Shown here: positions 1 through 8,570 of the stretch, piece by piece
Numbering within the stretch: position 1 is the stretch's first letter
Layout: every line of letters begins with the position of its first letter
Source of the DNA: Celeribacter neptunius
GTDB taxonomy: Bacteria; Pseudomonadota; Alphaproteobacteria; Rhodobacterales; Rhodobacteraceae
Assembly: GCF_900113955.1 (NCBI RefSeq)
Contig: NZ_FORH01000005.1
Location: forward strand, 186,001 to 250,000
DNA: 64,000 nt
Direction: 5' to 3'
Program-made: the position numbers and the translations under genes
The notes under the pieces: model-generated
Seen by the model: only the letters and a program-made list of their open reading frames with translations
What the model was told of the DNA's origin: nothing
Database searches by the model: none

Positions 1-142
1 CGATGTCGAGATCCTGCGCGGAGGCCTCGGTCGCACAGAGCGCCTCGACATCTTCGAGCGTGTCGGCGCCGTAGATCTCCGGCTGGCGTTTTCCCAGAAG
101 GTTCAGGTTGGGGCCGTTCAGGATGTAAATCGTCTTGCTCAT
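1..142 (-). CDS. aroQ: 3-dehydroquinate dehydratase, type II (5' part only)
   Basis: Only the first 47 codons are present; the rest lies beyond the left edge. The N-terminus reads [20 protein letters not shown] followed by PEIYG and TLEDVE. This is the hallmark start of type II dehydroquinases, with the [17 protein letters not shown] block that includes the conserved Asn and Tyr of the active-site lid. The family converts 3-dehydroquinate to 3-dehydroshikimate in the shikimate pathway. The ATG is preceded by a weak purine stretch. It is divergent from the next gene. The assignment rests on the N-terminal signature alone. Confidence 0.85.
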   Translation of the reverse strand, partial: MSKTIYILNGPNLNLLGKRQPEIYGADTLEDVEALCATEASAQDLDI

Positions 143-251
143 GATGCGCCTCATGTGTCTTTGCGGCCAAGCTACGCGGAGCGGGGGTTGCCGCGCAAGG
201 CGTTGCGTTGCAAAAGGGCGGGCAAAGGTGACGAGGACGCGAGAGGGCGAC

Positions 252-881
252 ATGAGCGAGATCACACCGGAACACATCGAAGAGTTTTTTACCCGCTCGA
301 ATGGCGACTATGTCTTTGCCCGCTGGGGGCGCCCGATCGCGCCCGTCGTGTTCGGTGTCGAGGACGAGACGCTGGTGACGGTGAAATCGGCGATCGAGGC
401 CTGTGTCGCCATCGCCGGACACCGGATCGAGGAAATGGACCCGGAACTGGGCACCAACCTGATGGTGTTCTTCCTGTCCGACTGGGCGGAGCTTCTGGAC
501 GTGCCGCATATGGGCGATCTGATCCCCGATCTGGAGGCCAAGGTCGCCAAGCTACAGGAGCGTAATGCGCATCAATATCGGGCCTTCCGGTTCGACGATC
601 AGGGCGCGATCAAGGCGTGCTTTACCTTTGTGCGCATGGGCGGGGCCATGGATAATGTGCCCGCCGAGGTGATCGCATTGAGTCAGGCGGTGCAGGCGAT
701 GCTTCTGTGGTCGGACGTCGAATTCACCCAAGACAGCCCCTTGGCAGAGACTGCCGAGGGCACGGTGGTGCGCCCGGATGTGGCGAATGTGCTGCGGGCC
801 GCCTATGACCCGATGTTGCCCGCCGCGGCCCGCGACGCCTCCCATGCGCTCAGGCTCTATGCCCGGGTCATTGCGGGGTGA
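252..881 (+). CDS. Conserved hypothetical protein (about 209 aa)
   Basis: Cytosolic-looking acidic protein beginning [20 protein letters not shown]. No signal peptide, transmembrane segment or catalytic motif is evident. The ATG at 252 was chosen because it starts the protein-like sequence, whereas the upstream in-frame extension is Arg/Cys-rich and overlaps the divergent aroQ promoter area. The stop is followed one base later by the thpR start, so the two are probably co-transcribed. I do not recognise a function. The Phe/Trp-rich acidic character is that of a small soluble protein found in many Rhodobacterales, but that is an impression, not a search result. Confidence 0.75.
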   Translation: MSEITPEHIEEFFTRSNGDYVFARWGRPIAPVVFGVEDETLVTVKSAIEACVAIAGHRIEEMDPELGTNLMVFFLSDWAELLDVPHMGDLIPDLEAKVAKLQERNAHQYRAFRFDDQGAIKACFTFVRMGGAMDNVPAEVIALSQAVQAMLLWSDVEFTQDSPLAETAEGTVVRPDVANVLRAAYDPMLPAAARDASHALRLYARVIAG

Positions 882-882
882 G

Positions 883-1425
883 ATGCGCGCCTTTGTCGGC
901 ATTCCCCTGCCGGAAGACCTGAGTGACCGGTTCGAAGATCTGGCGAGTGGCCTGCGCTTGGGCCGCGCGGTGCCGGCGGAAAATATGCATGTCACGCTGG
1001 CCTTTCTCGACGATCAACCCGAAGAGGTTCTGGCGGAACTGCATGAGGCGCTGAGCGCCATGACCCTGCCACAACCGGAGATCGCGATTGAAGGCCTGGA
1101 CCTGTTCGGGGGCGCGAAACCGCGTCTGCTCTTTGCCTCTGTCACCGCGCATGAGGCGCTCACAGAGCTGCGGCGCAAGGTGCGGCAGGCGGTTCAACGG
1201 GTTGGCATCACCCTGCCGCACGAACGGTTTCGCCCGCATGTGACGCTCCGCCGGTTCAACCGTCTCGCGCCTTTCGAGCGCGATGAACTGGAACGCTTTC
1301 TCACCCTTCAGGGCGGGTTTCAATGGCCGGGGTTCCGGCCCGAGGCCTGTCAGATGGTCGAATCCCTGCTGACCCAGGAAGGCGCGCAATATGAGGTGCT
1401 TGCGAGCTATCCGTTGAGCAAATAG
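883..1425 (+). CDS. thpR: RNA 2',3'-cyclic phosphodiesterase (2H superfamily)
   Basis: A 180-aa protein with the two HxT tetrapeptides that define the 2H phosphoesterase fold: His36-Val-Thr38 (context NMHVTLAF) and His119-Val-Thr121 (context RPHVTLRR). The MRAFVGIPLP start is typical of ThpR/LigT proteins. The family opens 2',3'-cyclic phosphates on RNA and was first described as a tRNA half ligase. It begins one base after the stop of the preceding hypothetical gene, which suggests translational coupling. An upstream in-frame extension exists but lies inside that gene and is not needed. Confidence 0.9.
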   Translation: MRAFVGIPLPEDLSDRFEDLASGLRLGRAVPAENMHVTLAFLDDQPEEVLAELHEALSAMTLPQPEIAIEGLDLFGGAKPRLLFASVTAHEALTELRRKVRQAVQRVGITLPHERFRPHVTLRRFNRLAPFERDELERFLTLQGGFQWPGFRPEACQMVESLLTQEGAQYEVLASYPLSK

Positions 1426-1464
1426 GCTTGGCGCAAACCGGCCCGAAGCAAAAGGCGAGCGCAG

Positions 1465-1854
1465 ATGACCCACAGATTTCCCGTTCATGTCTATTACGAG
1501 GACACCGATCTCGCGGGCATCGTCTATTACGCCAATTACCTCAAGTTCATCGAACGCGCGCGCACCGAATGGGTGCGCGATCTCGGCGTCGATCAGGTGA
1601 AGCTGAAGGAAGAAGAGGGCGTGGTTTTCGCCGTGCGCCGGGTCGAGGCGGATTACCTCAGCCCCGCGAAGTTCGACGACGATCTCACCGTCGAGACCGC
1701 GCTCGAGGCGATGACCGGTGCCCGGATCGTGCTCGCTCAGGTGGTCAAACGCGGGGAAGAGCTGCTTTTCACCTCGCAAGTCACCCTTGTCGCCCTCACC
1801 GCGACCGGTCATCCGGCGCGTCTTCCGGCGGTTCTCCGCCGAAATCTGCACTGA
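1465..1854 (+). CDS. ybgC: YbgC-type acyl-CoA thioesterase (Tol-Pal associated)
   Basis: A 129-aa single hot-dog-fold protein with the family signature YYEDTDLAGIVYYANYLKF; Asp15 corresponds to the catalytic Asp18 of E. coli YbgC. The family hydrolyses acyl-CoA thioesters and is linked to phospholipid metabolism. It stands directly upstream of tolQRAB-pal, the classical position of ybgC. About 145 bases separate it from tolQ, enough for a separate tolQ promoter, though none was confidently identified. Length and motif are as expected. Confidence 0.92.
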   Translation: MTHRFPVHVYYEDTDLAGIVYYANYLKFIERARTEWVRDLGVDQVKLKEEEGVVFAVRRVEADYLSPAKFDDDLTVETALEAMTGARIVLAQVVKRGEELLFTSQVTLVALTATGHPARLPAVLRRNLH

Positions 1855-1998
1855 GCCGCCCCGAAATCGCCGAAAACCGGAAAAATTCGCGTGTCTTTCA
1901 CATGTTCGTGTTGGCGTGTGGGCTGCCGATGCGATAGAATCCTGCGTAATGATAGAGCCGTGTAGATGCGGCCGACAGGCGATTAAAAGAGCAGGTTC

Positions 1999-2694
1999 AT
2001 GGACCAGACAACCCTTGCGATGGCGCAGGAGATCGATTTCTCCTTGCTGGCGCTTTTCATGCGCGCAACCTTCATTGTGAAAATCGTGATGATCCTCTTG
2101 ATCGTGGCCTCGTTCTGGTCATGGTCGATCATCATCCAGAAATTCATCGCCTATAAAAAGGCCCGCGCCGAAGCTGCGGTGTTCGATCAGGCCTTTTGGT
2201 CCGGCGAGCCTTTGGACGAGCTTTACGATCAGATCCAGGGCAGCGCGATGAGCGCGCCGGAGCGGGTCTTTGCCGCCGGCATGACCGAATGGCGGCGTTC
2301 GCACAAGGCCGATGGCGGGCTCATTGCCGGCGCGCAATCGCGGATCGACCGCTCGATGGACGTGGCCATTGCCAAGGAAAGCGAAGAGATGACCTCGGGA
2401 CTTTCCTTCCTCGCCACCGTCGGCTCGACCGGGCCGTTCATTGGCCTCTTTGGCACCGTCTGGGGCATCAAGACCGCGTTCGAAGACATCGCCATAGCGC
2501 AATCGACCAACCTCGCGGTTGTGGCGCCGGGCATCGCCGAGGCGCTGCTGGCCACCGCGCTTGGTCTTCTCGCCGCGATCCCGGCGGTGATTTTCTACAA
2601 CAAGCTCAACGCCGACAGTGATCGCATCCTTGGCGGCTACGAGGCTTTCGCCGACGAGTTCGCCACCATTCTCTCGCGCGAATTGGACAGCTGA
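1999..2694 (+). CDS. tolQ: TolQ proton channel subunit of the Tol-Pal system
   Basis: A 231-aa inner membrane protein of the MotA/TolQ/ExbB family. The first membrane segment is at about residues 22-45. After a cytoplasmic loop come two more near residues 140-165 (FLATVGSTGPFIGLFGTVWG region) and 175-200, with the conserved GTVWGI and ALLATALGLLAAIPAV blocks. With TolR it uses the proton motive force to drive TolA during outer-membrane constriction at division. The tolR start follows the stop after a single base. Confidence 0.95.
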   Translation: MDQTTLAMAQEIDFSLLALFMRATFIVKIVMILLIVASFWSWSIIIQKFIAYKKARAEAAVFDQAFWSGEPLDELYDQIQGSAMSAPERVFAAGMTEWRRSHKADGGLIAGAQSRIDRSMDVAIAKESEEMTSGLSFLATVGSTGPFIGLFGTVWGIKTAFEDIAIAQSTNLAVVAPGIAEALLATALGLLAAIPAVIFYNKLNADSDRILGGYEAFADEFATILSRELDS

Positions 2695-2695
2695 C

Positions 2696-3166
2696 ATGGG
2701 CGCGGGAGTTGCACAGAAATCAGGGGGCGGGGGGCGCAGAGGTCGCCGCCGTCGCCCTGCCGCGATGAGCGAGATCAACGTCACGCCTTTCGTCGACGTG
2801 ATGCTGGTGCTGCTGATCATCTTCATGGTGGCGGCGCCGATGATGACCGTCGGCGTGCCGGTCGAACTGCCGGAAACCGCCGCGACCGCGCTGCCGCAGG
2901 AAGAACAGGAACCCTTGACCATCACGCTCACCGCCGAGGGGCAGGTGCTGTTGATGTCGAACGAGACGCCGGAAGAGGATCTGGTCGCGAAGCTTCGCGC
3001 CATCGCCGAGGAACGTCAGGATGACAAGATCTTCCTGCGCGCCGATGGCGCCGTGCCCTATGCCAAGGTGGCCGAGGTCATGGGCGCGCTCAATGCCGGC
3101 GGGTTTCGCAAGATCGGTCTGGTGACCGAACAGGGCGGGCCGCGTCTCGACGGCTCCGGGAACTGA
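2696..3166 (+). CDS. tolR: TolR, ExbD/TolR family stator protein
   Basis: A 156-aa protein: a short Gly/Arg-rich cytoplasmic head, one transmembrane helix at about residues 34-54 (FVDVMLVLLIIFMVAAPMM) carrying the conserved Asp that takes part in proton flow (INVTPFVDVMLVLLIIF), and a periplasmic domain. The ATG is one base after the tolQ stop; upstream extensions lie inside tolQ. The arginine-dense stretch (residues 14-20) before the membrane helix is a strong positive-inside signal. Confidence 0.95.
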   Translation: MGAGVAQKSGGGGRRGRRRRPAAMSEINVTPFVDVMLVLLIIFMVAAPMMTVGVPVELPETAATALPQEEQEPLTITLTAEGQVLLMSNETPEEDLVAKLRAIAEERQDDKIFLRADGAVPYAKVAEVMGALNAGGFRKIGLVTEQGGPRLDGSGN

Positions 3167-3177
3167 GGGCAGGCAGC

Positions 3178-4347
3178 GTGAACGCGGGCCAATATATCTC
3201 TGGTGGCGGCCATCTGGCGCTGATCGCCTATATGCTCTTCGGGGGGCTGTTCTTGCATCCGCAAAAGCCGCGCGAAGAGGCTGTACAGGAGGTTGCGCTG
3301 ATCTCGGAGGCCGAGTTCAACGCCATGGTGAACCAAAGCACCGCGCCGGAGACCTTTGATGAGGCTCCGACCCTGCAGGCCCCGGAGAGCGACACGGCGC
3401 CGGTGCTGCGTCCGGTCGAAGAGGCTGCGCCGGAAACGGTCACGCCCGAAGCGCCGCCCGCAGAGGCCGCCGAACCGCAGCCCGAGACCCCGGCCACGCT
3501 GATCCCGCCGGTTGCACTCGATCCCACCCCGCCGGAACCGCAGGTCGATCCGGAAATCTCGCTCGAAGATCCGGGCGCCCAGTTGCCGGATGTGGCCGAC
3601 ACACCGCCGACACCGCGCCCGGTGCCGCGCATCGCCGATCAGGTGGTCAACACGCCGGAGCCGCAGCCGGAGATTTCCGACGCGCCCGTGGAGGCCGCCA
3701 ATCCGGAGGCCGAGACCCCCGAGGTGGTGCAAGAGGAAGTGGAACAATCCGCCCCGGAAGAGACCACGACCGAGATCGTGACCGAGGCCGAGAAGCCGTC
3801 GGGCCTGTCCTCTTCGCCGCGCCCGAAGGCGCGACCGGCCAATCTCGCCGCTCTGGCCGAGCAGCAGCGCGAGGCCGAGCGCGCGGCGCAACAGGCGGCG
3901 GAGGCCAAGCCCGAGCCGCAACCGGAGAGTTCCGACGCCGTGGCCGAAGCCGCTGCCGCTGCGGCTGCCGCTCTGGCCGCCGAAACCGCTGCCAAACCCG
4001 CGGCCCCCGAACGCCCCGCCGGCCCGCCGCTCACCCGTGGCGAGCGCGAAGGCATGCGGGTTGCGGTGTCGCAATGCTGGAACGTCGGCGCCATGTCGTC
4101 GGAGGCGATGCGCACCACGATCACGGTCGGTGTCGCGATGAACGAAGATGGCACGCCGCAAAACGGCTCGATCAAGCTTTTGTCCTTCGATGGCGGCTCG
4201 CAAACCGCCGCCGATCAGGCCTTTGCCGTGGCCCGGCGGGCGATTATCCGCTGCGGCGCCCGCGGCTTCCCATTGCCGGTGGAAAAATTCGCCCATTGGC
4301 GCAATATCGAAATGACGTTCGATCCTGAACAAATGAGGTTCAAATGA
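3178..4347 (+). CDS. tolA: TolA-like energy-transducing protein
   Basis: A 389-aa protein with a GTG start. One N-terminal membrane anchor (about residues 12-28) is followed by a long Pro/Glu/Ala-rich periplasmic spacer (about 30-280) and a compact C-terminal domain (about 285-389) holding two cysteines in CWN and RCGARGF contexts that could form a disulfide. This is the architecture of TolA/TonB-type proteins that bridge TolQR to TolB/Pal. The spacer is low complexity and Pro-rich rather than the long helical Lys/Ala repeat of enterobacterial TolA. It overlaps the tolB start by four bases (ATGA). Confidence 0.88.
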   Translation: MNAGQYISGGGHLALIAYMLFGGLFLHPQKPREEAVQEVALISEAEFNAMVNQSTAPETFDEAPTLQAPESDTAPVLRPVEEAAPETVTPEAPPAEAAEPQPETPATLIPPVALDPTPPEPQVDPEISLEDPGAQLPDVADTPPTPRPVPRIADQVVNTPEPQPEISDAPVEAANPEAETPEVVQEEVEQSAPEETTTEIVTEAEKPSGLSSSPRPKARPANLAALAEQQREAERAAQQAAEAKPEPQPESSDAVAEAAAAAAAALAAETAAKPAAPERPAGPPLTRGEREGMRVAVSQCWNVGAMSSEAMRTTITVGVAMNEDGTPQNGSIKLLSFDGGSQTAADQAFAVARRAIIRCGARGFPLPVEKFAHWRNIEMTFDPEQMRFK

Positions 4348-5693
4348 CACGCCCGACTGCTTTGGTCCGTTCTCTGGTCTGTGCCTGTGCGACCGCGCTC
4401 TCTCTTGGAGTGGCGGTGCCCGCATTGGCGCAGGACCCGGGCCCCCTGAAACTCGACATCACCCGCGGCGTGATCGAACCCCTGCCTCTGGCGATCCCGG
4501 ATTTCATCGCCGAGACGCCACAGGCGGAAGAGTTCGCCAAACAGATCTCCGATGTGATCGCCGCCGATCTCGTGGGCACCGGGCTGTTCCGGGAAATCCC
4601 GCCCTCGGCGCATATTTCCAAAGTGGCGAATTTCACCACTCCGGTGCAATATGCCGATTGGAAAGCGATCAATGCCCAGGGTCTGGTGACCGGCGCCGTG
4701 GGGCTCGATGCTTCGGGCAATCTGGCGGTGAAATTCCGCGTGTTCGACGTCTATGCCGAGGCGCCTTTGGGCTCGGGGCTGCAACTTGGCGGCTCGACCG
4801 CAAGCTGGCGCCGGATCGCCCATAAGGTTTCCGATGTGGTCTATAGCCGGATCACCGGTGAAGGCGGCTATTTCGACAGCCGTGTGGTCTTTGTCTCCGA
4901 GACCGGGCCGAAGAATGACCGCAAGAAACGCCTCGCGGTGATGGATTACGATGGCGCCGGGCTGCAATATCTGACCGACGACAATTTCATCGTCTTCGCG
5001 CCGCGGTTTTCGCCCACCGGCGACCGGGTGCTCTACACCTCCTATGAGAGCGGCACGCCGCAGATCATGATGCTCGACGTCGGCACGGTGACGCGCCGTC
5101 GTCTGCCGGTGCCGGCCGAGGCCGTGACCTTTGCGCCGCGGTTCTCGCCCGATGGCCAGGCCATCGTCTATTCGATGGCGACCGGCACCAATACCGATCT
5201 CTACCGCATGGAGATCGGCTCCGGACAGATCACGCGCCTGACCAACACGCCGGCGATCGAGACCGCACCGTCCTTCTCTCCCGATGGCTCTCAGATCGTC
5301 TTTGAATCCGACCGGTCCGGCACCCAGCAGCTCTATATCATGCCCGCGTCGGGCGGTGAGGCGCGCCGGATTTCCAGCGGCATGGGCCGCTACGGCACGC
5401 CGGTCTGGTCGCCGCGCGGCGATCTCATCGCCTTCACCAAGCAGAACCAGGGCCGCTTCCACATTGGCGTGATGCGCACCGATGGTTCGGAAGAGCGGCT
5501 GTTGACCGCGTCTTTCCTGGACGAGGGCCCGAGCTGGTCGCCGAATGGCCGGGTGATCATGTTCGCCCGCGAAAGCCAGGGCGCAGGCGGTGAGAGCGCG
5601 CTCTACACGGTGGACATCACCGGTCGCAATCTCAAACGCGTGCCGACCAATGCCGGCGCTTCCGATCCGGCCTGGTCGCCGCTGTTGAAATAG
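4344..5693 (+). CDS. tolB: TolB periplasmic beta-propeller protein
   Basis: A 449-aa protein with a Sec signal peptide ending VPALAQ at about residue 30, an N-terminal alpha/beta domain (to about 160) and a six-bladed propeller. The propeller repeats variants of FSPDGxxIVF/Y ([72 protein letters not shown]). In the known system TolB binds Pal and TolA in the periplasm. The ATG overlaps the tolA stop as ATGA, indicating translational coupling. Confidence 0.96.
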   Translation: MTRPTALVRSLVCACATALSLGVAVPALAQDPGPLKLDITRGVIEPLPLAIPDFIAETPQAEEFAKQISDVIAADLVGTGLFREIPPSAHISKVANFTTPVQYADWKAINAQGLVTGAVGLDASGNLAVKFRVFDVYAEAPLGSGLQLGGSTASWRRIAHKVSDVVYSRITGEGGYFDSRVVFVSETGPKNDRKKRLAVMDYDGAGLQYLTDDNFIVFAPRFSPTGDRVLYTSYESGTPQIMMLDVGTVTRRRLPVPAEAVTFAPRFSPDGQAIVYSMATGTNTDLYRMEIGSGQITRLTNTPAIETAPSFSPDGSQIVFESDRSGTQQLYIMPASGGEARRISSGMGRYGTPVWSPRGDLIAFTKQNQGRFHIGVMRTDGSEERLLTASFLDEGPSWSPNGRVIMFARESQGAGGESALYTVDITGRNLKRVPTNAGASDPAWSPLLK

Positions 5694-5802
5694 CGCCGCG
5701 AAATCAACGAAGGGCACCTCCCCAAGCCGCGGGGAGGATGCTATAGTCCGGTTAACCAAATCAAGCCTGAGCAGTATCGAGCTTCCGTAAAGGACCTTCT
5801 CA

Positions 5803-6327
5803 ATGTCGAAATTCATCACCTCTTCCGCCTCCCGCGCGCTTCTTCTGGTCGCGGCTCTGGGCCTCTCGGCCTGTACCAACCCGGGCCGTTTCGGCGCGGG
5901 AGCCGGCGCGGGCGCGACCGGCGCCGACGCGATGGTGGCCGGATCGGCTTCCGATCCGACCTCGGTTGCCTATTTCAACCAGACCGTGGGGGACCGCGTG
6001 CTCTTTGCCGTGGATCAGAGCACGCTCTCGGATGAGGCACGCACCATTCTTGCCGGTCAGGCGAGCTGGCTTCTGGACAATTCGGCCTATACCGCGATCA
6101 TCGAAGGCCACGCGGATGAGCAGGGCACGCGCGACTACAACTTCGCGCTCTCGGCCCGTCGTGCCGCCTCGGTGCAGGAATATCTGATCAGCCAGGGGGT
6201 GAACCCGTCGCGGCTCAAGACCATTCCCTATGGCAAGGAACGCCCGATCGCGATCTGTTCCGACGAGAGCTGCTATAGTCAGAACCGCCGTGCCGTGACC
6301 GTGCTGGCCGCCGGCGCCGGCATGTAA
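5803..6327 (+). CDS. pal: Pal, peptidoglycan-associated lipoprotein
   Basis: A 174-aa lipoprotein with lipobox LSAC (acylated Cys24) and a C-terminal OmpA-like domain containing the peptidoglycan-binding signature EGHADEQGTRDYNFALSARR. It anchors the outer membrane to the cell wall and is the outer-membrane terminus of the Tol-Pal machine. About 110 bases separate it from tolB; no convincing terminator was seen there. The CSDESCYSQNRR segment near the C-terminus carries the extra Cys pair commonly seen in Pal proteins. Confidence 0.95.
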   Translation: MSKFITSSASRALLLVAALGLSACTNPGRFGAGAGAGATGADAMVAGSASDPTSVAYFNQTVGDRVLFAVDQSTLSDEARTILAGQASWLLDNSAYTAIIEGHADEQGTRDYNFALSARRAASVQEYLISQGVNPSRLKTIPYGKERPIAICSDESCYSQNRRAVTVLAAGAGM

Positions 6328-6348
6328 GAGGCGAAGGGGAGACCAGCG

Positions 6349-7188
6349 ATGAAAGCGATGATCCGGGGCTCTGTGCTGGCCCTTTCCCTGATCTTGGGCT
6401 CCGGTGCCGCCTTTGCACAGGACGCCGAGACGCTCGCGGATATCCGGCAACAGGCCGCGGTGCTTTCGGTCGAGTTGGGCAAGCTCAAGCAGGAGCTCTC
6501 GACCACCGGCGCGCCGAACACGCAATTTGCCGGCACCGGCACGCTGGAGCGGGTCGATCTCCTGGAGGCGGCGCTCGCCAAGCTGACGGCAAAGATCGAA
6601 AATCTCGAGTTCCGCGTCGACCGGGTGGTGAAGGACGGCACCAACCAGCTCGACGACCTGAATTTCCGGCTCTGCGAATTGGAAGAAGGCTGTGACATCG
6701 GCAACCTGCCGCCTTTGAAGCCGATCGGCGGTGACATGGGCGCCACCGATCTGGTGGTGACGGGGCCGGCGACGGATGTGCCGCTGGAAGGCGATGGCGA
6801 ATTCGCCATGACCGAACAGGGCGATTTCGATGCGGCCAAGGTGCTCTATGAGGCCGGCGATTATCAACAGGCGGCCACGGCCTTTGCCACATTCGCCCAG
6901 ACCTACACCGGCGGCTATCTCACCGGCGAGGCGCATTTCATGCGCGGCGAAGCGTTGCACGCGATGGGCCAGACCGCGGATGCGGCCCGGGCCTATCTCG
7001 ACAGTTTCTCCGGCAGCCCCGAAGGCGACCGGGCCCCGGATGCGCTGTTGAAACTGGCGGGCTCTCTGGGGGAGCTGGGGCAGAGCGACAAGGCCTGTGT
7101 CATGTTCGGCGAAGTGGGCGCGCGTTTCCCGGGCTCCGAGGCGGCTGCGCAGTCCGTGATCGAGGCCCAGAAGCTAAACTGTCCCTGA
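6349..7188 (+). CDS. cpoB: CpoB/YbgF, Tol-associated periplasmic TPR protein
   Basis: A 279-aa protein: signal peptide (MKAMIRGSVLALSLILGSGA, cleavage after AFAQ), a predicted coiled-coil segment at about residues 28-105, a linker, then tetratricopeptide repeats in the C-terminal half (FDAAKVLYEAGDYQQAATAF, GEAHFMRGEALHAMGQTADA, PDALLKLAGSLGELGQSDKA). In E. coli CpoB couples Tol function to peptidoglycan synthesis at the septum. It closes the tol-pal cluster and lies 21 bases after pal. Confidence 0.92.
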   Translation: MKAMIRGSVLALSLILGSGAAFAQDAETLADIRQQAAVLSVELGKLKQELSTTGAPNTQFAGTGTLERVDLLEAALAKLTAKIENLEFRVDRVVKDGTNQLDDLNFRLCELEEGCDIGNLPPLKPIGGDMGATDLVVTGPATDVPLEGDGEFAMTEQGDFDAAKVLYEAGDYQQAATAFATFAQTYTGGYLTGEAHFMRGEALHAMGQTADAARAYLDSFSGSPEGDRAPDALLKLAGSLGELGQSDKACVMFGEVGARFPGSEAAAQSVIEAQKLNCP

Positions 7189-7206
7189 TCCGTTTGCCTG
7201 AGATGT

Positions 7207-8490
7207 ATGCCCGAGAAAGGCGCCGCGCCCATGGATGAAAAACTCGCCAGCCACGCCATGCTGCGCCATTTCGTGGCGACCGCCTTTGCCTTTGACAAGC
7301 CCGACCATCTGGCCGTGGCGGTCTCCGGCGGTGGCGACAGTATCGCGCTTTTGCACCTGATGGCGGAATGGGCGGCCGAGGAAAAGGTCCGGCTCGAGGC
7401 GGTGACGGTGAATCACGGGCTGCGGCCGGAAGCGGCACAGGAGGCCAGGTTCGCCGCAGAGGTGGCGCAGAGGCTGAAGGTCAAACACACCACGCTCAAT
7501 TGGACCGGCTACAAGGGCGAGGGCAATCTTCAGGATGCCGCCCGACGCGCGCGCTACCGGCTGATGGCCGATTGGGCCAAGGTGCGGGAGATTTCGACCA
7601 TCGCCTTGGCGCATACCGCCGACGATCAGGCGGAGACCTTCTTCATGCGCCTGGCGCGGACCTCCGGCATCGACGGGCTCACCGGCATGCAGCGGCGTCG
7701 GGTCTCCGATGGTATCACCTGGGTGCGGCCGTTGTTGATGCAGGAGCGTTTCGAGCTCCGGCAATATCTGCGCGAGCTGCGCGAACCCTGGATCGACGAC
7801 CCGTCGAATGACGATGAGGCCTTCGAGCGCGTCAAGGCGCGCCGCGCCATGGAGGAACTGTCGAAACTCGGCATCGACGTGCATGTGGTGGGGCGGGTGA
7901 TGGATCACCTGAGCCAGGTGCGCTCGGCGCTGGATTTCGCCACGCATGATCATGCGCTCGAATGCGTGCGCGAGGATGGTGGTGATCTGGTCATCGATCG
8001 TCGGCGCTTCACCGAGGCGGCGCCCGAGGTGAACAGGCGGCTTGTCGCCCAGGCCCTGCGGTGGATTGCCTCGGCCGATTACGGTCCGCGCGGCATGAAG
8101 CTGCAGGAATTTCTCTCGGCAATGATGCGCGGCCGCGATGCGACGCTGCACGGGGTGCGGCTTCTGGGCGGAAAGGATACGTTTCGTCTGACCCGTGAAC
8201 ATGCCGCCGTTGCCGGTGTCACGGCCACGGTGGGCAGTCTCTGGGACCGGCGCTGGATCGTTGAAGGTGTTGAGAATAAAGATTTTGTCATTCGCGCTCT
8301 GGGCGAAGACGGGCTGTTGCAACTGGGCGAGCGCGACAAGGATGCGCCGTCCCGCGAAACGCTCGCCGCCTCGCCCGCTGTGTTTGACGGAAACACCCTG
8401 ATCTCTGCGCCGCTCGCGGGCATGGGCGGGGCAAGCGCGCGGTTGATCCATCCGAAAGGTGGTTTCTTTACGGCGCTTTTATCGCATTGA
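7207..8490 (+). CDS. tilS: tRNA(Ile)-lysidine synthetase
   Basis: A PP-loop ATPase with the signature SGGGDS at residues 40-45, followed by the VNHGLRPEA block and AHTADDQAETFFMRLARTSG, both diagnostic of TilS. The enzyme converts the wobble cytidine of the CAU-anticodon tRNA(Ile) to lysidine, so it is normally essential. As given it has 427 aa; an in-frame ATG at 7231 is an alternative start with a better-placed AAGG. It follows cpoB by 18 bases. The C-terminal substrate-binding region is present but poorly conserved, as is usual. Confidence 0.93.
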   Translation: MPEKGAAPMDEKLASHAMLRHFVATAFAFDKPDHLAVAVSGGGDSIALLHLMAEWAAEEKVRLEAVTVNHGLRPEAAQEARFAAEVAQRLKVKHTTLNWTGYKGEGNLQDAARRARYRLMADWAKVREISTIALAHTADDQAETFFMRLARTSGIDGLTGMQRRRVSDGITWVRPLLMQERFELRQYLRELREPWIDDPSNDDEAFERVKARRAMEELSKLGIDVHVVGRVMDHLSQVRSALDFATHDHALECVREDGGDLVIDRRRFTEAAPEVNRRLVAQALRWIASADYGPRGMKLQEFLSAMMRGRDATLHGVRLLGGKDTFRLTREHAAVAGVTATVGSLWDRRWIVEGVENKDFVIRALGEDGLLQLGERDKDAPSRETLAASPAVFDGNTLISAPLAGMGGASARLIHPKGGFFTALLSH

Positions 8491-8516
8491 ACTTAGCCCG
8501 TTCATGCCTATTTTAG
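8487..8516 (+). promoter_or_regulatory. Candidate RpoH (sigma-32 type) promoter of ftsH
   Basis: TTGAAC at 8487-8492 and CCTATTTTAG at 8507-8516 are separated by 14 bases. They resemble the alphaproteobacterial heat-shock promoter pattern CTTGAAA, 11-16 bases, CyTATnTnnG. The element lies about 55 bases before the ftsH start codon, and ftsH is a known heat-shock gene in many bacteria. This is a by-eye match; the first base of the -35 (A instead of C) is off consensus. Confidence 0.45.
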
Positions 8517-8570
8517 AGGGAAAGCTCGCGTTCCCATGCGTGGGCATGATTATTTCGAGGAGAACCCCCC

